From positions 62,001-126,000 of the forward strand of contig NZ_QUHR01000006.1 in NCBI RefSeq assembly GCF_003479605.1: 64,000 nt of DNA, read 5' to 3'. The translations under genes were made by a program, and so were the position numbers. Of the stretch, positions 35,427 through 43,977 are shown piece after piece (positions within the stretch are counted from its first letter, which is position 1; each line of letters opens with the position of its first letter). Origin of the DNA: Roseburia sp. AF12-17LB (GTDB lineage: Bacteria > Bacillota > Clostridia > Lachnospirales > Lachnospiraceae). Under the pieces are notes generated by a model. The model made no database searches, was not told the DNA's origin, and was given only the letters and a program-made list of their open reading frames with translations.

Positions 35427-36503
35427 ATGATGAAAAAGGAAAAGGTTATTGGAATTGGGGTACTGCTTGGAATTGTTATTCTGGCAGTGATTGTAGTTGT
35501 AGTGGCAGGAAATCGGGGAAAAAATAAAACGAAGACTGAGACAGAAAATAAAACGGAAACAGAGACGCAGATGGAATCAGAATCAGAATCGGAAACAGAA
35601 ACTGCACCTGCGGATAAAGAGTCTTTGGACGCAGACGAGCTGGTAGAAGAGAACTTTCGTCAGGCTGGAATTACAGAATATGAAAAAATAGATATGGAAG
35701 ATTATGAGAGCCAGGCAGGAATCGATTTATCAGAATATGTATCTTATCGGTTTTATTATGATAGCGATGGACTGAAAATTGAAGGATATTTCAGTGCACC
35801 AAAAGATTTACTGGATGGACAAAAGACTTCCTGTCTTATTTATAATCATGGTGGAAATCAGGATTACGGAGCATTGGAAAATATAGAAACCTGCTTTTAT
35901 GCCTATCAGCTTCATACCATTTGCATTGCATCAAACTACAGGGGATGTGGAAGCAGTGAAGGAGAAGATCAGTTTGGCGGAGCAGATGTGGATGATGTTA
36001 TCCGGCTTTTAGACTTGTGTAAACAATTTTCCTATATTGATAAGGATGCCATAAATATGATGGGTATTTCCAGAGGCGGAATGATGACTTATGAAGTGTT
36101 AAGAAGGGATGAGCGGGTGCATAAGGCAGTTGTCGTATCTGGCCTTTCCGATTGCTTTATGTCATATGAGGAAAGAAGTGATATGCAGACCATATTCGAT
36201 TCTTTGGTAGGCGGTTCCCCGGAAGAGATACCGGAGGAATATGAGAAACGTTCTGCAACCTATTGGGCGGATGAAATTAATACACCGCTGCTTATCATTC
36301 ATGCCACCGGAGATGAAAAAGTATCCGTTGCACAGGCAGATAAATTAACGGAAGCATTAGAGCAGGCAGGAAAGACCTACGAATATATTACCTTTGATGG
36401 AAATTCCCACGGAGAAATCCGGGCAGAAGATGGTGAGAAGATAAAGGCGTTTCTGGAAGGACAGGAGCAGGAAGAAGATAGTGAAAAGAATAATGTAAAA
36501 TAG
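35427..36503 (+). CDS. Membrane-anchored alpha/beta hydrolase (prolyl-oligopeptidase-like)
   Basis: 358 residues: hydrophobic anchor (residues ~7-28), a Thr/Glu/Ser-rich linker (~30-60), then an alpha/beta hydrolase. Oxyanion region IYNHGGNQD, nucleophile elbow GISRGGM (Ser), acid in HATGDEKVS, His in DGNSHGEI; order and spacing fit the S9/AXE esterase superfamily. Exported, so likely a cell-surface peptidase or esterase; substrate unknown. The start has TAGGAGA upstream; two ATG codons in tandem allow either. Confidence 0.85.
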   Translation: MMKKEKVIGIGVLLGIVILAVIVVVVAGNRGKNKTKTETENKTETETQMESESESETETAPADKESLDADELVEENFRQAGITEYEKIDMEDYESQAGIDLSEYVSYRFYYDSDGLKIEGYFSAPKDLLDGQKTSCLIYNHGGNQDYGALENIETCFYAYQLHTICIASNYRGCGSSEGEDQFGGADVDDVIRLLDLCKQFSYIDKDAINMMGISRGGMMTYEVLRRDERVHKAVVVSGLSDCFMSYEERSDMQTIFDSLVGGSPEEIPEEYEKRSATYWADEINTPLLIIHATGDEKVSVAQADKLTEALEQAGKTYEYITFDGNSHGEIRAEDGEKIKAFLEGQEQEEDSEKNNVK

Positions 36504-36513
36504 TGAAAAAATA

Positions 36514-37375
36514 GTGTATTATTTCCTTCGCATGGTACTGTTGTATTCAAATAAGGTTTGTGAATTGCCGGAGAGCTCAAACAGCGAAAAATTGGAAGGA
36601 AGCCTTTCGTATCTAAAAAGTAGAGAAAAAGAATTGCTCTTGCTGCTCATGAAGAACTACAAAAGAGAGTTCACGCCTATTGAAGTCAACAAAGAACTTA
36701 AGGTTACCAATAAGACGGTAACAAACTATGCAAAATGGGATGATTGATTTATATGTGAGAGGTAATAATTCTGTAGCTTATTCAGAGATATATTCATCGT
36801 TTGCATCAGAAAAAAATAGTTATATTTCTGATTTGTTGTTGCTGGTTATCAATAATGACAGCTCTAAGGTATGAAAACATGGAGAAACATATGAAGTTGC
36901 AGGTGTTCGATTTACAGCAGACCAGATTCCTAAAATAGATACAAATAAGTTATTAGAAATAAAAGCTTGTAACAATATAATTGATTTCGGACAGAATCAT
37001 TACTTCAAATATGTTTCTTCAGACGGAAAAGAGCATGCATTATTTACAAATGACAAGGGTGTTGGGGTTCCCTACTCGGAACATATGCGGGGAGCAGAGC
37101 ATGATGCAGTTGCTCAGAGATATGCTCATTTTTGGCGGTATATGATGAACGATGATCCTGTATATGTAGGATTGACTTATTCTAATGATGATATTGATGA
37201 ATTTATGAAACATGCAGGCATAGAAAATGGCTTCTTTACTGTTAGAATGGGGAATCGGGAAGCAACACAATATTATACCAAAAGCGAAAACCATACTTTG
37301 GATATTCCATACGGAGAAGATTTGTGGTGTTTGGAATACCCGTCAAATTATAGATTTTTGGAAAAAATTGATTAA
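36514..37375 (+). pseudogene. Decayed ORF: winged-helix-like N-part, frameshift, in-frame stop
   Basis: Reading frame 1 (36514-36747) encodes SREKELLLLLMKNY ... KELKVTNKTVTNYAKW, a helix-turn-helix-like segment. At about 36735 the coding sense moves to frame 2 (QNGMIDLYVRGNNSVAYSEI) and runs to 37375 except for TGA at 36872-36874. The C-terminal part (VPYSEHMRGAEHDAVAQRYA ... PYGEDLWCLEYPSNYRFLEKID) is not recognised. One frameshift plus one stop indicate a former gene of roughly 280 residues. Confidence 0.65.
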
Positions 37376-37493
37376 TCTCTGAGAGTCTATTTATATGTGT
37401 TGTAGTTATCAAGCAAAGGGATACTTATATCGTGTTACAGGACATGGTGTAGGTATCCTTTTTGCATATTATCTATAATCATTACATAAAAAA

Positions 37494-37579
37494 GTGCAAA
37501 TGCACAAAAAATAGTAATGGCTATTGAAGTGAAAATAATTTAGTGGTAAAATAACATTACCAAAATTCGTGCAATGCAC
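37494..37579 (+). promoter_or_regulatory. Promoter flanked by paired GTGCA/TGCAC sites
   Basis: TTGAAG (37524-37529), 17 bp, TAAAAT (37547-37552). Spaced palindromes GTGCA-AA-TGCAC (37494-37505) and GTGCA-A-TGCAC (37569-37579) lie about 75 bp apart, one upstream and one in the leader of the DUF4143 ATPase gene. Both are followed by CAAAAA. They look like an operator pair, perhaps for looping repression. Confidence 0.6.
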
Positions 37580-37598
37580 AAAAATAAGGAGTGACACT

Positions 37599-38852
37599 AT
37601 GGAGATTAAGAGAGATTCATACCTTGAACAGTTAAAGATAAGAAAAGATAACGGAATGATTAAGATTATCACAGGAATCAGGAGATGCGGCAAATCATTC
37701 CTGTTATTTGTGTTGTTTAAGAAGTATTTACTGGAGAGTGGCATAGATAATGACCACATCATTGAGATTGCTTTAGATGGCATTGAAAATGAGGAACTGA
37801 GAGATCCAAAGAAGTGTTATCAGCATATTAAAGAGCGGGTGGAAGATGACCGGAAGTATTATCTGCTCTTGGACGAAGTACAGTTTATGCCACGATTTGA
37901 GGAAGTGCTGAACAGTTTGCTTCGTATCAGTAACATTGATGTGTATGTAACCGGCAGTAATTCTAAATTTTTATCTAGTGACATTGTAACTGAATTTAGA
38001 GGCAGAGGAGATGAGATAAGAATTTATCCGTTGTCTTTTGCAGAGTTCTATGCGGCTTATGATGGAGATTATGATGATGCTTGGGAAGAATATATGATAT
38101 ACGGTGGTTTACCACAAGTGGCACAATTTTCTGTAGAACGCCAGAAGGCTGAGTATCTTAAAAATATTTTTACTAATGTTTATATCAAGGATGTGGTAGA
38201 GCGAAACAAAATTCAAAATGTTGATGAGATTGGAACTTTGGTGGACATTCTTGCTTCTGCCATAGGAGCACTTACCAATCCAACAAAAATATCAAATACT
38301 TTCAAAAGTGAGAGAGGTATCAATTACAGCAATAAAACTATATCCAATCATATTGATTATTTGGCAGAGGCATTTTTGATTTCTAAAGCGGACCGGTATG
38401 ATATTAAGGGGAGAAAATATGTAGGAGCCAATCTGAAATACTATTTTTCGGATATAGGACTTAGAAATGCCAGACTAAACTTCAGACAGCAGGAGCCGAC
38501 TCATATTATGGAAAACATTGTTTATAATGAGTTGCTTGTGCGTGGCTACAATGTAGATGTTGGTATTGTGGATGTATTTGCAAAGAATAGTGACGGAAAG
38601 AGAGTTCATAAGCAGCTAGAGGTTGATTTTGTAGTAAACCAGGGCAGTCAGAGATATTACATTCAGGTGGCTTATGATATGACTTCTGAGGAAAAACAAA
38701 CACAGGAACTTAATTCACTCCGAAATATTCCGGATTCATTTAAGAAGATTGTTATAGTAAATGGAACAAAAAAGCCTTGGAGAAATGAGGAAGGCTTTGT
38801 GATCATGGGCATGAAATATTTTCTGCTCAATGAGGATAGTTTGGAGTTTTAG
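37599..38852 (+). CDS. AAA ATPase with DUF4143 domain
   Basis: 417 residues from ATG 37599 (AAGGAG upstream). N-terminal AAA_14 ATPase: Walker A GIRRCGKS (about residues 26-33), Walker B YYLLLDEVQ, and VTGSNSKFLSSD (sensor 1 region). The C-terminal DUF4143 part includes ISNHIDYLAEAFLISK and a restriction-endonuclease-like EVDFVVNQGSQRYYIQVA. This family is widespread in anaerobes and accessory DNA; function unresolved. Codon use is AT-richer than the pilus genes and it sits in a variable region, suggesting transfer. Confidence 0.88.
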   Translation: MEIKRDSYLEQLKIRKDNGMIKIITGIRRCGKSFLLFVLFKKYLLESGIDNDHIIEIALDGIENEELRDPKKCYQHIKERVEDDRKYYLLLDEVQFMPRFEEVLNSLLRISNIDVYVTGSNSKFLSSDIVTEFRGRGDEIRIYPLSFAEFYAAYDGDYDDAWEEYMIYGGLPQVAQFSVERQKAEYLKNIFTNVYIKDVVERNKIQNVDEIGTLVDILASAIGALTNPTKISNTFKSERGINYSNKTISNHIDYLAEAFLISKADRYDIKGRKYVGANLKYYFSDIGLRNARLNFRQQEPTHIMENIVYNELLVRGYNVDVGIVDVFAKNSDGKRVHKQLEVDFVVNQGSQRYYIQVAYDMTSEEKQTQELNSLRNIPDSFKKIVIVNGTKKPWRNEEGFVIMGMKYFLLNEDSLEF

Positions 38853-38870
38853 TATGGAAGGAGATGATAA

Positions 38871-39035
38871 GTGTTCTTTGGTGATAGCTCCGAAATAAAT
38901 AATAGTAAGTACTTTGAGATTTTGGATAAGGAAATAATGAGAAAGGTAAGTGGAGGTTACAATTTAGGCATGGCTTACGTTGAAAATTGCATATATGGTG
39001 GAACATGGGATGAGTATAAAACGAGAGAAAAATAA
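38871..39035 (+). CDS. Putative 54-residue protein
   Basis: GTG 38871 has GGAAGGAG about 10 nt upstream. The product contains FGDSSEINNSKYFEILDKE and AYVENCIYGGTWDEYKTREK; no family recognised. It may be an intact small gene or the end of something larger that was deleted. Ends ahead of a good terminator. Confidence 0.4.
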   Translation: MFFGDSSEINNSKYFEILDKEIMRKVSGGYNLGMAYVENCIYGGTWDEYKTREK

Positions 39036-39074
39036 TTTGACTTTTTCCAAAAAGAAAAATATAATGACTTCTGA

Positions 39075-39118
39075 ACGAGTAGCAAAATTGCGTAAATCCA
39101 GTTTTACTGCTCGTTTTT
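39075..39118 (+). terminator. Intrinsic terminator
   Basis: ACGAGTAGCAAAA (39075-39087) pairs with TTTTACTGCTCGT (39102-39114), one mismatch and one G-U, followed by TTTT. A second, weaker hairpin (AAGTG...CTTAT / ATAAG...CACTT) with TTTTT lies at 39134-39195, before the MATE gene. Confidence 0.7.
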
Positions 39119-39198
39119 GTAATTTTATAATGCAATGAAAAAGTGTGTAGCTTATCAGCGTAAGTCCAACTTATAAGATAGGTGCGCACTTTTTATAT

Positions 39199-39243
39199 TG
39201 CCAAATATCCGCAGGAAGCTGCCAGTGGCAGCTTCTGCAGGTG
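39199..39243. repeat. Dispersed hairpin repeat, copy 5
   Basis: Most symmetric copy: GCAGGAAGCTGCC-AGT-GGCAGCTTCTGC (39211-39236), a 12-bp stem with one bulge. It begins shortly after a T-tract and ends just before the MATE ribosome binding site. Confidence 0.8.
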
Positions 39244-39265
39244 GAAAAAGGAGGATTAAGTTAAG

Positions 39266-40633
39266 ATGGCAGAAAGTAACAAGATGAAGGAAATGCCGGT
39301 AAATAAGCTTATGGTACAGATGGGAATACCGATGATTTTATCTATGGCATTGCAGGCGGTTTATAACATTGTAGACAGTGCCTTTGTAGGAAACATGAAA
39401 TCAGGAAGTGAGGCTGCACTTAATGCACTTACACTGGTATTTCCGGTTCAGATGCTTATGGTAGCAGTGGGAATCGGAACCGGTGTGGGAACCAATGCAC
39501 TTCTCGCGAGAACACTGGGAGAGGGAAAAAGTAAAAAAGCTGCAAAAGTTGCAGGAAACAGTTTATTTCTTGGAGTGATTATTTATGCAGTATGTCTGCA
39601 GTTTGGAATGTTTGGAGTAAAAGCATACATCTCATCCCAGACCGTAGATTCGGAAGTCATTGCAATGGGAACAAGCTACTTAAGAATATGCTGTGTGATT
39701 TCATTTGGAATTATTTTCTTCTCGCTATTTGAGAAAATGTTACAGGCAACCGGGCGTTCCATTTATTCAACAATTGGTCAGGTTGTGGGAGCAGTGGTAA
39801 ATATTATTCTTGACCCAATTATGATTTATGGCATCGGACCGGTTCCTGAAATGGGAGTAGAGGGCGCAGCCTATGCAACCGTAATCGGACAGGTGGTATC
39901 AGCAGCATTGTTATTTATTTTCCATGTAAAATTAAATAAGGAATTTGAGCATGGTGTAAAGTTTATGAAACCAGAGGGCAGAATTATCAGGGAAATCTAT
40001 GCAATCGGACTTCCGGCAATTATTGGACAGGCGCTTATGTCTATTATGGTTTATGTGATAAATCTGATTTTAAAATTCAGTCCTTCGGCTCAGACCGCAT
40101 ATGGATTGTTCTATAAAGTACAGCAGTTTGTACTCTTCCTTGCCTTTGGACTTAGAGATGCAATCACGCCGATTATTGCATTTGCCTATGGAATGCATAG
40201 CAAGAAGAGGATTCAGGATGGAATCAGATATGGCTTAATCTATACGATTGTGCTTATGATTGTGGGTGTGGCGATTACAGAAATTTTCCCTGGGGCTTTT
40301 GCAACTTTATTTAATGCAGGACAGTCAAGGGAATATTTTATCGGAGCCATGAGAATTATTTCTATCAGCTTTATTTTCGCCGGAATCAATGTAGCATATC
40401 AGGGAATTTATCAGGCATTGGACGGCGGTTTGGAGTCGCTTGTGATTTCACTGCTCAGACAGCTTGTCATCATATTACCGCTGGCAGGTGTTTTCTCCAG
40501 TTTAGTCAGAAATGGACAGATGGACGTTTCCTTAATCTGGTGGGCATTCCCGATAACAGAGATTGCTGCATGCCTTGTGGGATATGTATTTTTAAAGAGA
40601 ATCCGGAAGAATAAAGTGGAAAGTTTAAGTTAA
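39266..40633 (+). CDS. MATE-family multidrug/toxin exporter
   Basis: 455 residues and 12 hydrophobic helices arranged as two homologous halves. Typical segments: [21 protein letters not shown] in helix 1, [19 protein letters not shown], and in the second half [19 protein letters not shown] and [15 protein letters not shown]. Predicted Na+- or H+-driven export of cationic toxins or drugs. Long AAGGAGG leader. A truncated kinase-like frame follows 13 bp downstream. Confidence 0.93.
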   Translation: MAESNKMKEMPVNKLMVQMGIPMILSMALQAVYNIVDSAFVGNMKSGSEAALNALTLVFPVQMLMVAVGIGTGVGTNALLARTLGEGKSKKAAKVAGNSLFLGVIIYAVCLQFGMFGVKAYISSQTVDSEVIAMGTSYLRICCVISFGIIFFSLFEKMLQATGRSIYSTIGQVVGAVVNIILDPIMIYGIGPVPEMGVEGAAYATVIGQVVSAALLFIFHVKLNKEFEHGVKFMKPEGRIIREIYAIGLPAIIGQALMSIMVYVINLILKFSPSAQTAYGLFYKVQQFVLFLAFGLRDAITPIIAFAYGMHSKKRIQDGIRYGLIYTIVLMIVGVAITEIFPGAFATLFNAGQSREYFIGAMRIISISFIFAGINVAYQGIYQALDGGLESLVISLLRQLVIILPLAGVFSSLVRNGQMDVSLIWWAFPITEIAACLVGYVFLKRIRKNKVESLS

Positions 40634-40646
40634 GGAGGAGTCAGCT

Positions 40647-40793
40647 ATGGCAAAAAGAATCATTACAATCAGCAGAGAGTTTGGAAGCGGCGGACGGTTT
40701 ATGGGGAAAGAAGTGGCAAAAAAACTTGGTACTGTATTTTTGCAGTACCTTTTCTTTTTCTGGAAAGTGAAGTATGATACAGAGGAAGAATAG
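40647..40793 (+). pseudogene. Truncated cytidylate-kinase-like gene
   Basis: AAGGAGG and ATG 40647 lead into MAKRIITISREFGSGGRFMG, the P-loop start of the cytidylate kinase-like (AAA_26) family, which is normally about 200 residues. After KKLG the frame runs into a terminator-like hairpin and stops at 48 residues. It looks like a deletion that fused the gene's start with the former terminator of its 3' end. Confidence 0.7.
40728..40759 (+). terminator. Terminator hairpin inside the truncated kinase frame
   Basis: GGTACTG (40728-40734) pairs with CAGTACC (40743-40749); TTTTCTTTTT follows. It probably ends the MATE transcript. Confidence 0.75.
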
Positions 40794-40851
40794 CTGCTTG
40801 ACGACAGAAGAATTGGGTAACATAAGAAAAATGTGGAGGTAAATAAAAGGC

Positions 40852-41454
40852 ATGCTGAATGTGAAAAATGCTGAAATAGCAGATTTAGAGCAAATTATTA
40901 AAATTTACAGATATGCACAGGATTATATGATAAAGTCCGGAAATCCGACTCAATGGGGACATTTTTACCCGGATGCAGATCTGATAAAATCTGATATTGA
41001 TAAAAATGCATGTAAGGTAATATATGACAAGAATGGAATCCACGGGGTATTTGCATTGTTTGATGGTACAGAACCTACTTATAAGCATATTGAGGGCGGT
41101 AACTGGCTGAATGAAGAACCATATCTGACGATTCACAGGCTTGCCGGAGATGGTCAGGTACATGGCTTGTTTCCGTGTGCTTTAAACTATTGTAAAAAGA
41201 TTTCTTTAAATATCAGGGTAGATACTCATGCGGATAATAAAACTATGCAAAGGCTGATTGAAAAGAATGGTTTTATAAAATGCGGTACGATATATGTAAA
41301 AAATGGAACAGCAAGAATAGCATATCAAAGGACTGATTTTCGGGCAGCAAGATTTGCAAGCATATCACTTAATACCACTAGGTCTGCGGCAAGAAGCGTA
41401 AGCTCATCGGTCGACAGGCATTCGGACAACTGGCAGGAAATTGTGGAGAGGTAA
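40852..41454 (+). CDS. GNAT-family N-acetyltransferase with repeat-derived tail
   Basis: 200 residues. The GNAT fold is seen from NAEIADLEQIIKIYRYAQDYM through a central GVFALFDG strand to RVDTHADNKTMQRLIEKNGF, the acetyl-CoA/C-terminal motif. Substrate unknown. The natural domain ends around IAYQR; the final ~40 residues (DFRAARFASISLNTTRSAARS onward) are the antisense translation of the 166-bp repeat that carries a DUF6774-like gene on the other strand. The tail is therefore likely acquired and non-functional. RBS GGAGG upstream. Confidence 0.8.
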   Translation: MLNVKNAEIADLEQIIKIYRYAQDYMIKSGNPTQWGHFYPDADLIKSDIDKNACKVIYDKNGIHGVFALFDGTEPTYKHIEGGNWLNEEPYLTIHRLAGDGQVHGLFPCALNYCKKISLNIRVDTHADNKTMQRLIEKNGFIKCGTIYVKNGTARIAYQRTDFRAARFASISLNTTRSAARSVSSSVDRHSDNWQEIVER

Positions 41455-41477
41455 AAAAGATTTGTACAGTTTGACAT
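41325..41477 (-). CDS. DUF6774-like small protein, copy A (shortened)
   Basis: 50 residues on the minus strand: MSNCTNLFYLSTISCQLSEC, then DELTLLAADLVVLSDMLANL and end KSVL. The pattern of Cys residues and the DELxLLAA helix matches the small DUF6774 proteins of Lachnospiraceae as I remember them. It is 10 residues shorter than copy B because the repeat ends inside the frame and joins the GNAT 3' end. It overlaps the GNAT frame antisense. No ribosome binding site is evident. Confidence 0.5.
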   Translation of the reverse strand: MSNCTNLFYLSTISCQLSECLSTDELTLLAADLVVLSDMLANLAARKSVL

Positions 41478-41500
41478 AGTGGTTGTCCATAAGATATTTA
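41335..41500. repeat. 166-bp dispersed repeat, copy A
   Basis: Matches 51070-51235 over its full length with about nine substitutions (roughly 95% identity) and no gaps. Contains most of the DUF6774-like frame on the minus strand. Confidence 0.9.
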
Positions 41501-41518
41501 GCGTTAACGGATCGTCCC

Positions 41519-41573
41519 TTTACAAACAGAATAAAAAAGCATATAATTCTTTTATAAAATATTTAATAAAAGA
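41519..41573 (+). promoter_or_regulatory. ROK gene promoter and two 12-bp operator repeats
   Basis: TTTACA (41519-41524), 17 bp, TATAAT (41542-41547). Immediately downstream, at the expected start of transcription, TTTTATAAAATA and TTTAATAAAAGA (41550-41573) repeat the 12-bp motif found three times at the dehydrogenase promoter, indicating autoregulation. Confidence 0.7.
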
Positions 41574-41583
41574 GGACAAAAAA

Positions 41584-42687
41584 ACGGAAAATAAAGATAA
41601 AAGAAATATAGCAAGAAAAAAAATCATCAATTATGTGCTGAATCATCCGGTTATGTCCAAAGCGGAGCTCGCGAAAGAATTAAATCTGAGTATGCCGACT
41701 GTGTTAGCAAACGTAAATGACCTGTTGGAGAAAAGACTGTTAGAAGAAGTGGGCGAGTATGCGTCGACAGGCGGACGAAAGGCAAAAAGTATAGGAATTA
41801 ATAAGTCATATTGTCATGCAATGGGGCTTTTGATCACTGCGAATCATATCGAAATGGTACTGGTAAATCTTGGAGATGAGATCGTAAAAAAAGACCGCAT
41901 CCGTTTAAAATTTACGGCAGAATTATCCTACTGTACAGAGGTGGCACAAAAGGTTGAAACTTTTCTGGCAGACGAGCCTGCGAAGGAGACACTGCTTGGA
42001 ATTGGTATTGCGATCCCGGGAATTATCGATCAGAAAGAACGGATTGTTTTAAAATCCCACGCGTTAGGGATAGAGAACTATAGTCTCCGCTTTTTAGAGC
42101 AGGCTGTGGGAATGCCGGTGTATTTTGAAAATGATGCCAATGCAGCCATGCTTGCAGAAAAAAAGCAGAAGTATCCCAATGCGATATATCTGTCTTTGAA
42201 TCATACATTAGGCGGTGCTTTCTGCATAGATGGAAAGTTGTATCGCGGACAAAACCAGAAAGCAGGAGAGTTTGGTCATATGATACTTGTTCCCGGTGGA
42301 AAAAAATGTTATTGTGGTAAATCAGGATGCGCGGATGCATATTGTGCTGCAAGTGTACTGACGGAAGATAACAGGCAGTCGCTGGATGCATTTATGGAAA
42401 ATCTTGAAAGTGGAGATAAAAAGGTTTTACAGATATGGAATGAGTATCTGGATCATCTTGCTGTTTTGATATCAAATCTACGGATGGCATATGATATGGA
42501 TATCATACTGGGGGGCGATGTCGGAGGTGTACTCTCAGATTATATGATACCTTTGGGAGAAAAAGTGATGGCATATAATGGTTTTGAACATGATGTTTCA
42601 TACCTGAAGAACTGTTCGTACAGGAAAGAAGCGTCGGCTGTTGGAGCTGCGAAATATTTTTTTGCGGAACATATGATGGAAATATAA
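41584..42687 (+). CDS. ROK-family transcriptional repressor (NagC/XylR type), ACG at start position
   Basis: About 367 residues. N-terminal winged helix (KKIINYVLNHPVMSKAELAK ... MPTVLANVNDLLEK) and C-terminal ROK sugar-kinase-like domain: AMGLLITANHIE, GIGIAIPGIID, FENDANAAMLAE, GEFGHMILVPGG and zinc motif CYCGKSGCADAYC. Likely senses the sugar or polyol used by the next four genes. The frame is open from GTG 41479, but that is upstream of the promoter. An AGAGG site at 41571-41575 is 8 nt before ACG 41584, so ATG has probably mutated to ACG, or ACG is used weakly. Start uncertain. Confidence 0.8.
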   Translation, partial: TENKDKRNIARKKIINYVLNHPVMSKAELAKELNLSMPTVLANVNDLLEKRLLEEVGEYASTGGRKAKSIGINKSYCHAMGLLITANHIEMVLVNLGDEIVKKDRIRLKFTAELSYCTEVAQKVETFLADEPAKETLLGIGIAIPGIIDQKERIVLKSHALGIENYSLRFLEQAVGMPVYFENDANAAMLAEKKQKYPNAIYLSLNHTLGGAFCIDGKLYRGQNQKAGEFGHMILVPGGKKCYCGKSGCADAYCAASVLTEDNRQSLDAFMENLESGDKKVLQIWNEYLDHLAVLISNLRMAYDMDIILGGDVGGVLSDYMIPLGEKVMAYNGFEHDVSYLKNCSYRKEASAVGAAKYFFAEHMMEI

Positions 42688-42728
42688 ATTATTATAGTGT
42701 GAAAACAGAGTGAAGTGTGAGCAAAAAA

Positions 42729-42770
42729 ACGGAAAGGAAACGATAAGTGAGGTTTTCTTTCCGTTTTTTT
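42729..42770 (+). terminator. Terminator of the ROK regulator gene
   Basis: ACGGAAAGGAAAC (42729-42741) pairs with GTTTTCTTTCCGT (42752-42764), one bulge, followed by TTTTTT. Confidence 0.88.
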
Positions 42771-42843
42771 GTGCGTTGATTAGAAAATATATACAAAAAG
42801 CATATCTGCAAATTGTGCAATGCGTAAAATTGAGAGAAATATA

Positions 42844-42916
42844 TTGACAAAATATGTTTAAAGGATGATAATGTAATTACTTTAATAAAACATTTAATAA
42901 AACATAAAATAAAACA
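42844..42916 (+). promoter_or_regulatory. Promoter and triple 12-bp operator of the polyol operon
   Basis: TTGACA (42844-42849), 17 bp, GATAAT (42867-42872), then three contiguous 12-bp units: TTTAATAAAACA (42881-42892), TTTAATAAAACA (42893-42904), TAAAATAAAACA (42905-42916). The array begins at the expected +1 and ends just before the ribosome binding site, suited to repression by the ROK protein. Confidence 0.8.
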
Positions 42917-42939
42917 ATATAAAAAAGGAGGAAGCAATT

Positions 42940-43968
42940 ATGTTACAGCAGGTAATGACAAATCCAGGAGAAATTATTTTCAGAGAGGTTCCGGTTCCGG
43001 AGGTAAAGGAAAATCAGGTTTTGGTAAAGATTATGAATATTGGTGTCTGTGGATCAGATATTCATGTTTATCATGGAAAACATCCGTTTACAAAATATCC
43101 GGTAACACAGGGACATGAGGTTTCCGGTGAGATCACAGAACTTGGAAAAAATGTCACAGAGTTTCATGTGGGACAGAAGGTGACGATAGAGCCACAGGTA
43201 TATTGTGGACACTGCTATCCATGCCGTCATGGAAAGTATAATCTCTGTGAGGAATTAAAAGTAATGGGATTTCAAACGACAGGAACAGCATCTGAGTATT
43301 TTGCAGTGGATGCATCTAAAGTAACACCTATTCCAGAAGATATGTCCTATGAAGAAGGAGCTATGATCGAACCTCTTGCTGTGGCAGTTCATGGTGTAAA
43401 ACAGATGGGTGATGTGGCTGGCATGAATATTGCAGTCCTTGGAGCGGGACCGATCGGAAATCTTGTAGCACAGGCAGCAAAAGGAATGGGGGCAGCGAAA
43501 GTGATGATCACAGATATCAGTGATCTTAGACTGGCAAAGGCAAAAGAATGTGGAATTGATGTGTGTGTGAATACCAAAGATAAAGACTTTGGTGAGGCAA
43601 TGATCGAAGCATTTGGACCGGATAAGGCGGATGTAATCTACGACTGTGCCGGAAACAATATCACAATGGGACAGGCAATTAAATATGCAAGAAAAGGAAG
43701 CACGATTGTACTGGTGGCTGTTTTTGCAGGAATGGCAGAAGTAGATCTTGCAGTGGCAAATGACCACGAACTTGACATTAAGAGCACGATGATGTACCGC
43801 CATGATGATTATATAGATGGAATCAGACTGGTAAATGAGGGCAAAGTTCATTTGAAACCGCTTATCTCAAAGACATTTGCTTTTAAAGATTATCTGAAGG
43901 CATACCAGTATATTGATGATAACCGCGAGACAACGATGAAAGTAATTATCAACGTCAGTGAAAAGTAA
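42940..43968 (+). CDS. Zinc-dependent polyol (sorbitol/threonine-type) dehydrogenase
   Basis: 342-residue medium-chain dehydrogenase. Catalytic zinc ligands: Cys in GVCGSDIHVYHG, GHEVSGEI (His-Glu). Structural zinc loop: CGHCYPCRHGKYNLC. NAD-binding GAGPIGNLVAQAAKGMG (GxGxxG-like) with DISDLR downstream, favouring NAD. Probably oxidises a sugar alcohol or related polyol to a ketose, which the PfkB kinase at the operon end could phosphorylate. First gene behind the strong promoter/operator; AAAGGAGGA at ideal spacing. Confidence 0.9.
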   Translation: MLQQVMTNPGEIIFREVPVPEVKENQVLVKIMNIGVCGSDIHVYHGKHPFTKYPVTQGHEVSGEITELGKNVTEFHVGQKVTIEPQVYCGHCYPCRHGKYNLCEELKVMGFQTTGTASEYFAVDASKVTPIPEDMSYEEGAMIEPLAVAVHGVKQMGDVAGMNIAVLGAGPIGNLVAQAAKGMGAAKVMITDISDLRLAKAKECGIDVCVNTKDKDFGEAMIEAFGPDKADVIYDCAGNNITMGQAIKYARKGSTIVLVAVFAGMAEVDLAVANDHELDIKSTMMYRHDDYIDGIRLVNEGKVHLKPLISKTFAFKDYLKAYQYIDDNRETTMKVIINVSEK

Positions 43969-43977
43969 GGAGTTCGT

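Noticed and set aside
41479..41583. GTG start for the ROK regulator
   Set aside because: It precedes the predicted promoter and lies in the dispersed repeat; residues before the helix-turn-helix look unrelated to ROK proteins.
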